Of a stretch of DNA of 64,000 nt, positions 49,391-61,357 are shown in pieces. Position numbers and translations under genes: made by a program. The stretch is from positions 1 to 64,000 of the forward strand of contig FTLJ01000213.1 in assembly GCA_900155495.1 (NCBI GenBank), written 5' to 3'. The notes under the pieces were generated by a model. The model ran no database searches and was not told the origin of the DNA. It saw nothing but the letters and a program-made list of their open reading frames with translations. The stretch comes from Porogramme epimiltina. Lineage: Eukaryota > Basidiomycota > Agaricomycetes > Polyporales > Polyporaceae. The first letter of the stretch is position 1. Every line of letters begins with the position of its first letter.

Positions 49391-50263
49391 GTCTGGAGGA
49401 CCGCGCGTACTACGTAGGACGAACGGTAGGAGGAAGAGCGCGATTGAGGCTAAGAAATTGGGATCATTTCAAGTTATAAGTATAGCCGACTTTAGTCAGC
49501 ATTGCCGCGATACACCATGTGGACGTGCGATAACGCAACGTCAGAAACATGGTGCATGAGAATTCTGTGGAGGCCACTGCAGAGAGGCCCGTGAGGCAAG
49601 AACCCTTCCCATGAGAGAGGGAAGAAGGAAGTCGTGCTCCGTGAATGGACCGCGAGATCGGCGTGACGCGTTTTGTCACTAAGAGCACGCGTCACGTCAC
49701 TATGTCGTCATCGTCACAACATATCACCACTACTCATGCTGCTTTGCGCTGCCACCACCGCTTCGGCTGATTCGGCAGGAAGAACCCCGACTGCGGTGCG
49801 GGAGGCTAACCTGTATTTCCTTCTGTAACGATAGTTTGTTCCTACGGATATGACTCGATAGAAGGCGAGTACGACGGCTGGCACAGTGGCGACTAGTAGG
49901 TGGCCTTGAGACTGAGTCGGAAGTCCTCATGTCGCCGCTCTGCATAAAACACTGTTCAACCGTTATGAGACTTTGCTGTGCGCGGCAGTGTGGTACTGTA
50001 CAAGGGGTACGTAGAGAAGGTTGTACATACTACAATGTCAAAGGTTATAATGAGGTCGTGGAAAAAAGAATGATCGAATAACTTTCAAAGCCCAGCCAAC
50101 AAAAATATACACACTCGACCCAGCAGCCGGCCTGAAAAACTAGCGGCGGCTCCGACGAGTGCACACAGAAACGATCCGGGCGCTGTCGGCCAAGAGCCTT
50201 GAGACACCAAGCGGCTGTGTACCGGCAAAGCAGTGCACACCAGGCCGCGGCGTGGCGAGCCAT
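49391..50263. other. intergenic
   Basis: This stretch holds the promoter region of copy A and the 3' flank of family member 11. No gene or RNA is recognised. Confidence 0.45.
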
Positions 50264-51228
50264 TCAGCTCGAGGAGAGCACGGGCTGCCACTTGCCGGGG
50301 CCGATCTCCTCGAGCTGGTAAAAAACTACACGGTCCCACGAGACGTGGATCATGTTTGCCTGTGGATAAGGAGAAGGAGAGGGGGAGAGGGGGGCGAGGG
50401 TTAGCACGGGCGGCGGTGGTAACTTGGCAGCGTGGAGGGATGCACACCTGGATGAAGTGCACGCACGCACGTGCAATGCGCCGCGCAAGGGTCTGGAGCT
50501 CGACACGCCCGTCGTAGCTGTCCGCGGGGAGCTCGTACGTCATCGAGCTGTACCCGGTCCACTGTGGCGTCCGTCAGCAAATACCGATGTTGAGAGAAGA
50601 AAGACGGTACGCGTACTCTGATTTTCAAGATGATGCGACCGCGGGCATCCGCGTTGAGGTCATAGAGCGAGTAATAGTCGTTCTTGCTCAAGTGCGTGCC
50701 GTACACGGCCTCGCCGAGCGTGATGCCGCTCCGGACGCCGCCCAGGCGCTTGAACTTGATGACCGTCGTGCCGCTCCCGCCCGTAGCATAGTTGTCGTGC
50801 GGGGGACGAGTGCGCAAGTGCGAGCGCGACATGGACGACGCGCCGTGGCGGGGGCGAATGTACGGCGCGCTGTGGGACCCTGTGTGATACGGGTCGCGGG
50901 TGTCCAAATCGTCATATTCTGCGCGATGGTGGTGCCGAGGCCCGGGGGTCAGCGATGCAGAGAGGGCGTGGGAGGGAGGACGGGGGGAGTGCGGCTCACC
51001 TCTACCCAATTGACTGATGACACTGTGAGGATATACTGCGGGGTACACGCCGTCACCTGGGACGTACCCCTGGGGAGCGGTCAGGGTCGTTGAGGGAATA
51101 TGACACTAAGACGAGGTGCTCACATCCGTGTGTGCGGTCCCTGTTGAATCATACCCACCGTCTTCGTTCGGGTCGACAGGCCTAGCATGCGACCGGGTGT
51201 CACGGGGGTCGTACGCCCGGTACGCCAT
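50264..51228 (-). CDS. family member 11: divergent member of the unknown family
   Basis: Minus strand. The last exons are clear: an exon ending at 50617 (TVIKFKRLGGVRSGITLGEA, YSLYDLNADARGRIILKIR), 50561-50448 (WTGYSSMTYELP, VELQTLARRIARACVHFIQ) and 50359-50264 (WDRVVFYQLEEIGPGKWQP). These blocks follow the same order and phase-0 borders as the other members, but identity is low and the ending carries KWQP in place of SLQP. The 5' end begins at an ATG at 51228 (MAYRAYDPRDTRSH); the junction to the next exon is uncertain, and an 85-90 nt in-frame intron starting at GTGAGC near 51000 is likely. It lies between the two CE9-like genes. Function is unknown. Confidence 0.62.
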
Positions 51229-51609
51229 CGCGATAAATTCTGAGGAAGAGGATTGTGGTGATGAGAGGATTTGTGGTGGTGCAGATGCAAGGATGAGGTT
51301 GGGTCGACGACTCGACGGAGAGGATTGCTTGATGTCCTTCTAAGATAACTTGGTCCCAACGACGGCGTCTAACTGCCTCGAGGACTCCCCGTGTCAACCT
51401 TACGACCTTCGCACTTTATTTAGCAAACTATAATGATGATAGAGCGGGGCCACAATCCCGGACTCTGGTCAGGAGGAGGGCTCTGTCGAAGAGGTTTGAG
51501 GTAACGTTGAGTGACATCAATTTCTCCATCCACTGAATGACAAAAACCTAAACAAGGCCCGTCCTACTTCGTGGCCCAGGAATAAGTGGGTATAGACAGA
51601 TTCCGATCC
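51229..51609. other. intergenic
   Basis: A short spacer holding the promoter of member 11 and the 3' flank of CE9-like copy B. Nothing else was seen. Confidence 0.5.
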
Positions 51610-54600
51610 CTAGAGCAGGTCCACGACCCCACGACGAGGAGAGATCACTCCTACGACCTTGCTGCTAAAGTCGAACAGGTCGCCGCCTCGGGTGACAACG
51701 AGATCGCCTTGGAACCCACTAGTCTGGATCCCGAGTAGAGTCTCCACGTTGACAGACGCTAACGCGAGCGCATCGGTCTTTGAGATGGCCCCGTTCGCCT
51801 CGAGAGCAGCCTGATGGTATATGGGTGAGATGACGACGTCATAAGCGAGGTAGTTGAACGACGAAACATACCCAGGCGAGATCGAAGCGAGCATTGCGCG
51901 CATCCCACGTTTCCCTGATCCCGATGGCCACAGTGACGTTGTGCTCCATGAGCAGCTGGACGCCACCCTTCTCAGTCAAGGGCGGCCCCGGCAAGCTGAC
52001 ATCAAGTAATCAGCACCAGCATCGGGGTGCAGTTGTAACATGGCGAACTTACACACGACGCTCCTCCCAGGAGTTAGGGAACGGCCGAGCGGGAGTGAAG
52101 ACAACGCCGACGTTGGCCGCGCCGAGCTCCTTAGCAAGCAAAGGGGCCTCCGTCGCGCCCAGGATGGTGAACTTGAGTGACGCCCGGAGCTTCGCCTCGA
52201 CCTCATTCTTCAGCGCGATGACCGATGCGATGACATCGGCGCTCATGGCCTCGATGACGAGTGGTGCCTCGCCCTAGGTAATACCCAAGTCAAATTTGAG
52301 CTCAACTAGTAGCTTAAAATATGACGTTTGCGTACCTTCCGGATCTTATCGAACCACACTTTCATGTCTCCGCTCGTTTTCCCGAGGAGAAGGTTTCGCA
52401 ACGCGGCTATTTGCGTGCTCACGCTAGGGGTGCCTATGGGGTGAATCGCGACGTGCACCGCGCCCGCCTCTTGCACGACTGCGCCGGGTGCGAGCCTGTG
52501 GGCGGCGCCCGTAGAGTAGGCTGTGTTGAGCCCCGCCAGGAATCCTTCCGATTCGGGCGCGACGACGCCGCTGGTAACTCCCGAGCGGTATGCCAACCTA
52601 TTACGAGGAGTCAACTTTCACGTGGACGGCGGTATGGATGTGGCACGTACAGTGCGTCGCGAGTCCCGAACATCAACCCGTCTGCGGCGCGGATGAGGGC
52701 GCCAGACCCGCCGACTATGCCCGGGACGCCTTGGGTAAGCGCATCGAAGACCGGACCGTCGTGCGTCCACGTCTCTTGGTCGATCTCCGCGAGGCCCAAA
52801 AGGGTACCCGCGGAGGTGAGGCCGGGTGATACCGCGCCACCTTCGAGGTCCACGTACTGGGCGTCAGCTTCGAGGTCTTGCATGGCGGTCGCGCAGGTGG
52901 TTGCGGGGGGACCGTAGCAGATGGGCACGCCGTCGCGCACGACGAAAGCTGCCGCGAGACCGGAAGATGCGAGAGTAAAGGCCTCGTTGATGCTTGCGCT
53001 CTCGGCGTCCCGGAGGAAGACGCTGCTCACGTTGGTGAAGACGACCGTGCGCGAAGAAGCAGGGGCTGCTGCCAGCGGTGGGAGACCGTCGAACTCCAGC
53101 GTTTGCTTCATTTCCTTGTCGAAATTAGGCACTTTCGGGACCTTTTGGAACGCCGCGGGCTTGAAAAGGAGGTGTGGAACCTCCAACTGCGCGATGCCGT
53201 CAATCCACACTTGCTGTGGAGTAGCTCCAAGCGCAAGAGGATGGCTGTCCCAGAGTACGACATCTACGTAAAGAAGAAGAACCGGGCATGAGAATGGGGG
53301 TGTGGGTGAGTATGGACGAAAGTAGGCACGGACCAGCATCGTAACCTAGTGGCAGTGTTAATCTCGGCCCGCGGTGATATATGAGTCAACATACCCTCTT
53401 TAATGTACCCAATACGATGATCCTGTCCCATAATCTTCGCGGGAGTAGACGTTACGGCAGCCAGCGCGAGATTGTGGGGTAGGCCGTAGTAATGTGCCTG
53501 TTGGGCTTCAAAGAGGAGATACCGGGAGTTGAGAACCGGATGATCCGACTGCACGTGAACGGGAGAACATCAGAGGGTGTACATATAGCATAGGATGAAA
53601 CATGCCTTCATAATGACCTCGAGGCCGTTGTCTGCGAGAATTCTCGGTGCAAACTCGGAGCCGCGGAACGCTTCACGCTTGTAACGAGCCTGAGTAGCAA
53701 ATAAGGCAACGGCAGGAGGGTGTCCTGGACCAACAAGATAAGCGATTCAAGTGGCTGTGGGTGAGTGGGGTCGATCATGCTTACCGTAGGCCGACTTTAG
53801 CGTATCGGGAACGAGATATGTCTCGTGCGCGTGATGGAATGCAGCGATCGGGAACTTGAACTCATTACTGATCTAGATCGCCAAGATTAATGGAGCAGGA
53901 AGCACGTATCAAAGTCCGCGAACATACTCTAACAAGGTCATCGAGATCGACGGTCTCGTAGCAGTGTGTTTGTACCTACCAAAGAGATCAGGTTTGCGCA
54001 ATGATACAGGGCGACTAAACCTACCTTAACGCGCCCTCTGAGAACATCTACGAGGGCTTCCCATTGGAGGTTCTCGGGATACTCCCCAAGACCGGCCCAG
54101 TCTCCCCGGGTAGCCTTGTCACAGAACGCATCTTGAGCTTCCTTGATACCACGCGCATGATCATAAGCCGAGCGGAACTCCCAGGCAGTATCCATACGCG
54201 TATTGCCGTATATGCGGTCTGTGGACGCCGTTGGTCAGTCTTTTCCAACAAGAATGACAGAAAGTCCTACCTGGGTTTTCACCGCATGCGTGTCTTCATG
54301 CCACACATTTGTGAGTTAATGTTCCAGCCAGATTGACCCGCATACACTCACTTCATCTGTCGGTAGCGGAAGTAAGCTCGAGAATCGTACACGCTGCTAT
54401 TCTTCTCGTAAGGGTTTTCCAGCAGCATGCCTGTCGGGGCACGATCATCGGTGTGCCTGAGCTTGATAACGATACCTTGGCCTCCGATGGCGTTGGCTGA
54501 CCCGGGGAGGACCAAAGCCGTCTATGATGCATGAGTGAGACATGACACATAGAGCGATCTATGTCACGATGAGAGCTTACCGTGACACCGCCCGCGATGC

Positions 54601-55465
54601 TCAGCCTGTATGCATCGTCTCGAGTGTTCAGTCCGTCGAGCGCACGGAGCCACTGAAATCGCACATTAGCTTTATCTCAGAAATTCATTGATAGAAGAAG
54701 GTCACGTACGGGAAGCACGGGGCCCTTGAAAGAGTTGGTATCGTCCCCGCCTCGTAGTTCCGGTGAGCTATCCACGCCCCTATAAACAGCGTTAGGTCGA
54801 TACACAAAATTGGCTAGAACTACCTACAGATGGCTATGCATATCTACAATCCTGATGTCGACACTTCAGTAAGCTTCCAAGTGGACGACTCAAAGTGGAT
54901 AAGTGCGACGCTCACCCCGGAGAAACCCATTTTCCCTTGGCATCGACCCTTGCAAGTGTGCTGTACTGTGCGAGAAAAGCCGGCTCGATGGCGCCGACGC
55001 GTTTGACGATGCCGCCATCGAGAAGGATGTCTCCCGTCACTTCCTCCATGCCGTCGGCGCCACCAGTCCAGATGGTAGCATTCTGATAGTAGAGTGAGTA
55101 GATGTCGTAACAAGAGAGACGGAAAAAAGACGACTTGCCGTAATCAACGTAGGTGTTGTCCCATGAACGAAGCGGTCTGACGCCTTTCGGGCATAGAAGT
55201 CGGGAGGAGGGCCGGGCGGAACGCTGAGCGCCTGACACTTCTCGAGCCATTCTTGCGCACGAAGTGGCAGTGGCACAGCCTCTTCTGTCTGGCGAACATA
55301 TGTAGACAGGCCCAGATATTGTAGTGTCGCGAGAGATAAGACGACACATAGGACGACGCGAAGGCCACGCGATAGCCTCCCACGACGGGGATGGGGTGAC
55401 GTGTCGCGCGAGCCAACGCGGCCAGCGTTCACGTACTCCGGGAGGCCGATCTTACTGTCTTCCAT
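51610..55465 (-). CDS. CE9/amidohydrolase-like membrane-anchored protein, copy B
   Basis: The gene is collinear with copy A and of similar size (about 950 residues, about 17 exons), from the ATG at 55465 to the TAG at 51612-51610. It has the same N-terminal anchor (GLRVVLCVVLSLATLQYLGL), the HxH motif as IVDMHSH, THCYETVDLDDLV, the SDHPVLNSRYLL block, a 12-nt micro-exon at 53345-53334, DVVLWDSHPLALGATPQQ, and a second half beginning PGLTSAGTLLG without HxH. One extra 60-nt intron (53784-53725) interrupts the SAYGHPP segment, which is uninterrupted in copy A. The start was chosen by alignment to copy A; an upstream in-frame ATG is possible. The frame appears intact. The likely role is hydrolysis of an amide or ester on the exoplasmic side of a membrane; the substrate is unknown. 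Confidence 0.78.
53334..53345 (-). other. 12-nt micro-exon of CE9-like copy B
   Basis: The exon carries GTTACGATGCTG between AG and GT and supplies most of a GYDAD motif. The matching micro-exon in copy A is 47377-47388. Confidence 0.65.
53725..53784 (-). other. intron present only in CE9-like copy B
   Basis: A 60-nt GTAAGC…CCAG intron splits the GHPP codons in copy B. The homologous coding sequence in copy A (about 47780) is continuous. Confidence 0.7.
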
Positions 55466-55732
55466 GCTCCTCGGCAAGCCTGGTGTGGTCGAGTAAGATC
55501 CGTGCGGGTGTTGAACGCGGTTGTGAGTCGCGACAACCGCGAACAAGGTTTCGTGGCACGCGAGTATTTGGGCGCTATCCGGGTGATCCGGGTGAGTCAG
55601 CCATGGCCCATCAGTGACGTCATGCTACTCAACGCCCTCGCAAGAAGCGGCGCCTGCGAGTAGAGGCGACCAGAAACTAATTGGTTGATTGGTGAAATCA
55701 GTACGATACCTTTAACTTTGTGCAACCAAAAA

Positions 55733-55804
55733 TTCCGACACGGGGAATCGAACCCCGGGCTATCGCGTGAGAGGCGATAATGTTAGCCACTACACCATAT
55801 CGGA
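55733..55804 (-). tRNA. tRNA-Glu (CUC)
   Basis: A complete 72-nt tRNA on the minus strand without intron. The acceptor strands TCCGATA and TGTCGGA pair (one G-U). The anticodon stem ATCGC/GCGAT encloses loop CTCTCAC with anticodon CTC. The T arm is GGGGTTCGATTCCCC. It charges glutamate at GAG codons. It lies about 270 nt upstream of CE9-like copy B and is identical over 42 nt to the partial copy at the left edge of the window. Confidence 0.95.
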
Positions 55805-56301
55805 TGATGATTGGGAGTGTCATTCACCTCTATGACAGCAGCGCAACCAATGTGTCGCCGAAAGTTTAAGCCCAAGGTAAGTCCGGGCTAGAAAGAATTC
55901 TCTCACCCTTTCCAAGTCTAACATACATGCGCTAGTGAAGTCACATCAGGGCCACTACTAGACATCAATTCAAAGCCCGCTAATATATCAATGGAACATG
56001 CCGGCGGACGCACGAGAAAAAAGGGCCACAATTTGTTTCACTAGACAGAGAGGCTACAACACATCTTCACATACAAATTTATGTAACTATTGCTACTACT
56101 GATGATTCTCTTTCGATATTAGCTAGAAGTATAGTGATACAGTCTTAGAGATTGGAGCTGCGGTGTTTCAAATCGCTACAAAGGTGTTGAAACTGTATTT
56201 CCTGATCCAGAAAGGACTGGGGCCCCTGGGGAATGTGTTGCTGGAGAAATGATCCGGATCGTATGGTGGAACGGGGACAGCGGCCATGATGTATGCTAAT
56301 T
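55805..56301. other. intergenic
   Basis: A short spacer between the tRNA and the 3' end of family member 12. No further feature was recognised. Confidence 0.45.
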
Positions 56302-57562
56302 CTAGTTGCGGACGGCGAGAATGGGCTGGATACTGCCCTTGGAGACATGGTTGATCTGAACGAGGATGATATCGTCCACCTTCACGCGGAGGTTTTTGTG
56401 GACGAGATCTCCTGCGTGACCCTATGCGAGCGAAAGATCGAAAGTAGTTCAGCGCGAGAACGAGAACAGGGAGACGGAGGAGACTCACGACGAGCTTCTC
56501 GAGCTCCGTTTTGACAAGGGCGGCAATCTCGCGCTTGGAATATGGTGTGGTGCTTTTGTGACCCTTTCCCTCTCCGTGGCGCACACGGACTTGCGTTGAA
56601 ATCCTTGCGGGGTACTGCGCAAGCTATGTGAAGGCCCCATGGTCAGACCCATCTGTGCCGGGAAGAAGTGAGGTAATAAAGCACTTACTCCGAAGCGCAC
56701 GGATGCTTTCATGCCGAGGGAGGCCGCGGGGTCGAACGCGTCGTCATCCCCATCAAGGAGAAGTCCCAGGTCGCCTAGCGGGACGCCGTTGCCGTCATTG
56801 AAGAAGATCGGACCCGCAGGGGTTCCTCTGACTGGTTGCTTTCCCTGGTACTCGACCTGGTCCACGGGCTCGAAAGAAGGCGGGAAGGATGGCGGGGATG
56901 GGAAGGTCGGGAAGGAGGATAGGACGCGTTGTGGCACCACTTGGATGGGTGGAGGGGGTTCTCCCGAGGGAAGTACGCCCCGGCAAGTTCCGCTTGTCTC
57001 CCAGTAGTTTTCCCACACGCCAAAATGAGAAGTGGGCTCTTCATCTGCGGCATACAGCTGTGGAGCAGGCGGCAAGAAGCTTTGCGGGTCCGCCGGAGCG
57101 CCGGAGATAGAAGGGCAGTGACGGGGGGACTCTATGTGGCCGGGCCTGCCGACGTGGGGAGGAGGGCCGTCGGGGGAAAGGGTCGCGCCTTCCATCCTGG
57201 AGACCAGCATATCCATAGAATCTCCAGCAAACAGTTGGCTGGGATGTCCGTAGAGCGGTACATGGGCGAACGCAGGGTCGGGGGCCCCCAAGAAAGGTGC
57301 CAATCCGTACCTTACTGCGTACTCCCAGAATACTGCTGGTGGAAGCAAGGTCGGACGGGGGGGTGTTGTATCCTGTTGACCTTGTGCGAGCCGGAGCAGC
57401 AAGGCCTGTACAACCATCGGGTCGGAGAGGACCAGCCGAAGGACGGTCTATAAAGGTCACAGTAAGTACGTTTGCCACGGCGACGAAATATGTGAACGAG
57501 TAGCGGAGGGACGGATCTAGGCGTACCTCTTCGAAAGAGCTTTGCAAGTCGCTTGGGTACAT
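56302..57562 (-). CDS. family member 12: unknown expanded family
   Basis: Minus-strand exons: 57562-57527, 57447-56689, 56614-56489 and 56421-56302; 346 residues, all phase 0. The 36-nt first exon is matched by member 13. The variable region is Pro and Ser rich. The module: FFNDGNGVPLGDLGLLLDG and GMKASVRFG (end of exon 2); VRVRHGEGKGHKSTTPYSKR in the 126-nt exon 3; VDDIILVQINHVSKGSIQP and a short tail in exon 4. Members 12, 13 and 14 share the QVRVRHGEGK motif and form a tandem subgroup in one orientation. A longer frame begins at a non-ATG codon; the ATG at 57562 is used. Function is unknown. Confidence 0.75.
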
Positions 57563-60127
57563 TTCGAGGGACAAGAGGTTTGCAGAGGCAAGAGGGAGAT
57601 GAGGGGGTCAGAACGCGTATCTACCCTTAGCGCATTGTACAGGGAGACCTTATAAACCCCCGCCGAAAGAGACGCCCCAGACGTGGACGTGTGTAGCGAC
57701 GGAACAGCTCACCCGGTGCAGTAGTCCTCCGGTCGGCATGACTCAAAAGATCTTCGGGGGCTTAGGCACAGAGGATATCACACAGTCATAGTGTCACATG
57801 AATATCAGATAGAGATGACATTACTGGACCTGCTGGGCTATAAGAATCAAGGGGCGGAAGCTTAGTTAGCTATATCGAATTAATGTGGGCTGGGTGTGGA
57901 TTTGAGGAGTACAATGCTGTCCCTCATACACCCTGCGCGGGGAAACGTGGTTGGGGCGAGGTGTTCCAACCAGTACACAGGACAATGGTGGCGTGCAGAA
58001 AGTGCAGAAAGTAGCTAGCGCCTAGACATGGCACCGGTCTGCCAAGCAGCCGTACCACGCAAGCGGTGTCGATGTGGACAGATGTGAGAGGACTCTGCAG
58101 AAAGGGCATTCGAATCAGCATGAGGTTCTGAGTAGAAGAGATGATGGCCACTTATAAGTGTAACTATATGCAGGTATGCGGGAAACCGGGGATATGTCAT
58201 GCAGCGACGATGGGGATCGAAACATTATGACACGTCCGCGGGGGACTAGTCAAAGGAAGAGGCCTGATCCTATGGATAGCTCATCAGAAGCGTCAGCAAA
58301 TTCTTTGACTGGGAAGACGCACGTTGTAGTTGGATCAGCACCGCCGACTTGTGGTGACGTCGGGATGAGCGTGACCCCCTCAGTGACAGGGCCCCATAGC
58401 TCAATGCCGGGGGGCCGCTCACGTTTGCGTTAAGTCCTGGAGTATTGCAGGTATTACAGGAAGGGGGGTACTCGAAGGTCTCACCAATCTTTAGAGCGCT
58501 GGCTCACAGCGCTTACACGGGGAGGTTTGAGCCCCGACGCTTGGGGTCCAACGTGGCCTAAATTCGTCCCCGCAAGCAGTGCGTGGTGTATAGAGCGAAT
58601 AGACGGCATGCGCTGGGGGATATGACCGGGATATATGAAACCTGTCCCAATAAATGGTATATAATTTCCAGCATCGAGATGTGGCATAGGTGCATAGACT
58701 TTCTGCGCCACAGGGAAGGGCGCCGCGAGATGAGAGCTCGAGGTCCCCAGGAGCCGGCGTCGGGACGCCAGATATTGGCTTGGTCAGGCGACGGACTGTG
58801 CTCAGTCACCTGGGGTTGGATCAGTTTCTAGTTTCGGTTTTGAGGGATGCACACTGCGAATGAACGCTTGTACTTGTGGTGTTTCCTGAGAGCGCGTTCA
58901 GTAGAGAGAAAGCAGTCCGTTGGCTGCCAAGTGCGGAGTCAGTCCTGTCGTGTCCGATAGTTGGAAGACCACCCACCAAAAGGATAGATATAGTGGTGAC
59001 ATCGTTTCAAGAGTTCACTGGCATTCAACAGCAATTGTCAGTGCCTCATTGACGTCTGAAACGCGACCCACTAAGGTAATGCATGTGGGCTCGCTGCGCG
59101 GGATTAGGTGAGGTACCTCGAGCCTACCAAGGAACGATTGCGTATACGTAGCGTTGAATTGGCGTGGAGTGTGGCATTGTCGTCAAGGAAGACCAAGTGA
59201 GGATGATGTCGGAAGAGAAGATTCGCGATAGGCAAAGTGGGATTCAATGCATACGTCCAACAGCACCGAGTCGGGAATGGTGAGTTGCTACGCCGTGACT
59301 CCGGTTGGACCAACACGCGCGTGGTCCACGCGTGGGGATCACGTGGCGTGAAAACTCATCCAAGCGCTTACCCTTACCTTATCATATCGGTAAGTGGACG
59401 GCCTTCCGAGTCTTTGGACGCCCAAGTCTCTCTCGTCAAATGTTCGACTCAGTGCTATTGTTCGACATTTTGAGAACGTCCAGCTATAATGTCCCCTTCT
59501 AACGTCCATCATTCAAAGCCTTTACCATTTTCCACAACAAGCCTACCGCCTCTCGACTCAACGCCTTGAACAGCTGGCATGTAAGTACCCAACACTGCGG
59601 TAGATTTTGGACCTTGTTTGCAGCCAGTCTGAACGTAGCACATAGCGTTTTACCGACATGGAGAGGTGGTCCAAGCAAGGGGACCTTTCCCGCGCTCTTA
59701 TCGCGAAATTAACAGCTTCCACTGGCATAAAGGCTCAGCCTTGATCTTCGGTGAATTGTCCTCGATCGTCGCCCCTTGGAACCTTCATGAAATTCAGGTG
59801 ACATTAAGCCGAAAGAAACTGTACGATCTACGATGCGTCCACACGAGACAACAAGCTGCCACAAGACTACGGTTCGGAACGGTCGACGTGAAAGCTGGGA
59901 TACAACGGACATTGTGCTACGATGCTTCTTTTCTATTCGGTATGTGGTTTGTCTATAGTATTGCTACAGGTATCTGAATGATGTTTGGTTGTTAACTCTA
60001 TGATTAGAGGCGAGCTTAGCGTTCTCAGGTCCGTGGAACGTATCATACGAAAGAGTGATGGCGGGAAGCCTGTGGGGTCGTAATGTTTGGCGGCGGGTCG
60101 GAGACGAGCGGGCGGCATTGCCGCGTG
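57563..60127. other. intergenic
   Basis: About 2.5 kb between members 12 and 13. The left end holds the promoter of member 12. The rest contains scattered short open frames with no recognisable content. Confidence 0.4.
57648..57654 (-). promoter_or_regulatory. TATA box of family member 12
   Basis: TATAAGG on the minus strand, about 92 nt upstream of the ATG at 57562, comparable with members 4 and 8. Confidence 0.5.
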
Positions 60128-61357
60128 CTAGGTTCCGCTCCGCATAGCGAGGATGGGCTGGAAGCTCCCCTTTGAGACGTGCTCGATGCGCATGAGGACG
60201 ATCTCATCCACATCTACGGGGCGGCCGTTGTGGAGAAGCGGTCCGTGCTGTGCCTGCCGACGTAAATGAAAAGGGGTGGGGTGGAGTGTCAGCGAGAGCA
60301 GGCGGAGGGCAAGAGAGGGATGACTTACCGAGAGCCTATTGAGCTCAGACTTGACGAGCTCAGCCATCTCCCTCACTGTGAATGGCGCCGGCCGACCCCT
60401 GATTCCTCGCTTGCCCTCTCCGTGTCTCACGCGAACTTGACGTGGAACCTCTTCAGGGCATTCAGCCAACTAGCATGTCGGCGCGCGTTAAATTGAGCCT
60501 GTCATAAAGAGAGAATGAAGATGCTCACCAGAAACCGGATGGACGCTTTGACCCCCGTTGATGCCTCGGGTGGAAAGGCGGCGTCGTTGCCGTTCTCGAG
60601 AGCGGCGAGGTCGCCAAGGATGACACCGTCACCGCCGTTGAACGGAATCGGTCCCGCGATCACGTCATGCTCTGAAAATCTCCCATGGTAGTGGCCCTGT
60701 TCCATATATTGGTGATAGAGCGGGGGGGAGTTCAGAGGCTGGTGCTCAGCAGGCGTGAAAGTCTGCCCCGCAAGCTGAGGCGGTGCTCCCCCATTGTCCA
60801 GCCCCGTTGAACTGGCGTTCGCGGTTCCTCCTTGTTGTGAAGGGTAAAAGTAAGCGGGCAGGTAAGAAGGGGCCTCAACACCGTGAAAATCTTGGGGATG
60901 CGACGAGCTAGGCGTCGCGCCCGTAAAACTGAATGGCGGCACATCGGACGAGAGAGAAGTCTGTCTCATGCGCTGTTCAAGTCCGCCCATATTTGGATCC
61001 TCAAGGACCGTGTCTAGCGCATTCGAGTTGAGGGGATGGTAGATGGGCGCAATGGTTGGGGGTAAGAAGCCGTTCACATCATCGAGTGAGAAGGGTGGGG
61101 CACAGCCATGTGGCCACGACGGAATGGCGGTCGCCGTTCGTGTGTTGTGAAATTGGTGCTGGGCGAGCACTTCACATAACAATCGGAGGAAAGCTTGGTG
61201 TGTAGCCAAGGCCTCCGCAATAGTCTGCAGGAGCTGGGCGGTCGCGAATGCTTCCCCCTGCGTATAATGTCAGGCGGGTGCACGGCAATGCCGTGGGCTG
61301 TGGAGGGCCGGTGATGCTCGCCTCTTGATATGGGGTTCTGGAATGTGTGGAAGGCAT
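60128..61357 (-). CDS. family member 13: unknown expanded family
   Basis: Minus-strand exons: 61357-61322 (36 nt), 61257-60529, 60469-60329 and 60253-60128; 343 residues, all phase 0. The first intron appears to have a GC donor (GAG|GCGAGC at 61321, acceptor CGCAG, 64 nt). The module: PFNGGDGVILGDLAALENG and GVKASIRF (end of exon 2); QVRVRHGEGKRGIRG with FTVREMAELVKSELNRL in exon 3; VDEIVLMRIEHVSKGSFQP in exon 4. The N-terminal part is variable and rich in Pro, His and Gln, except for an exon 2 start (AQLLQTIAEAL) that aligns loosely with that of member 12. Function is unknown. Confidence 0.74.
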
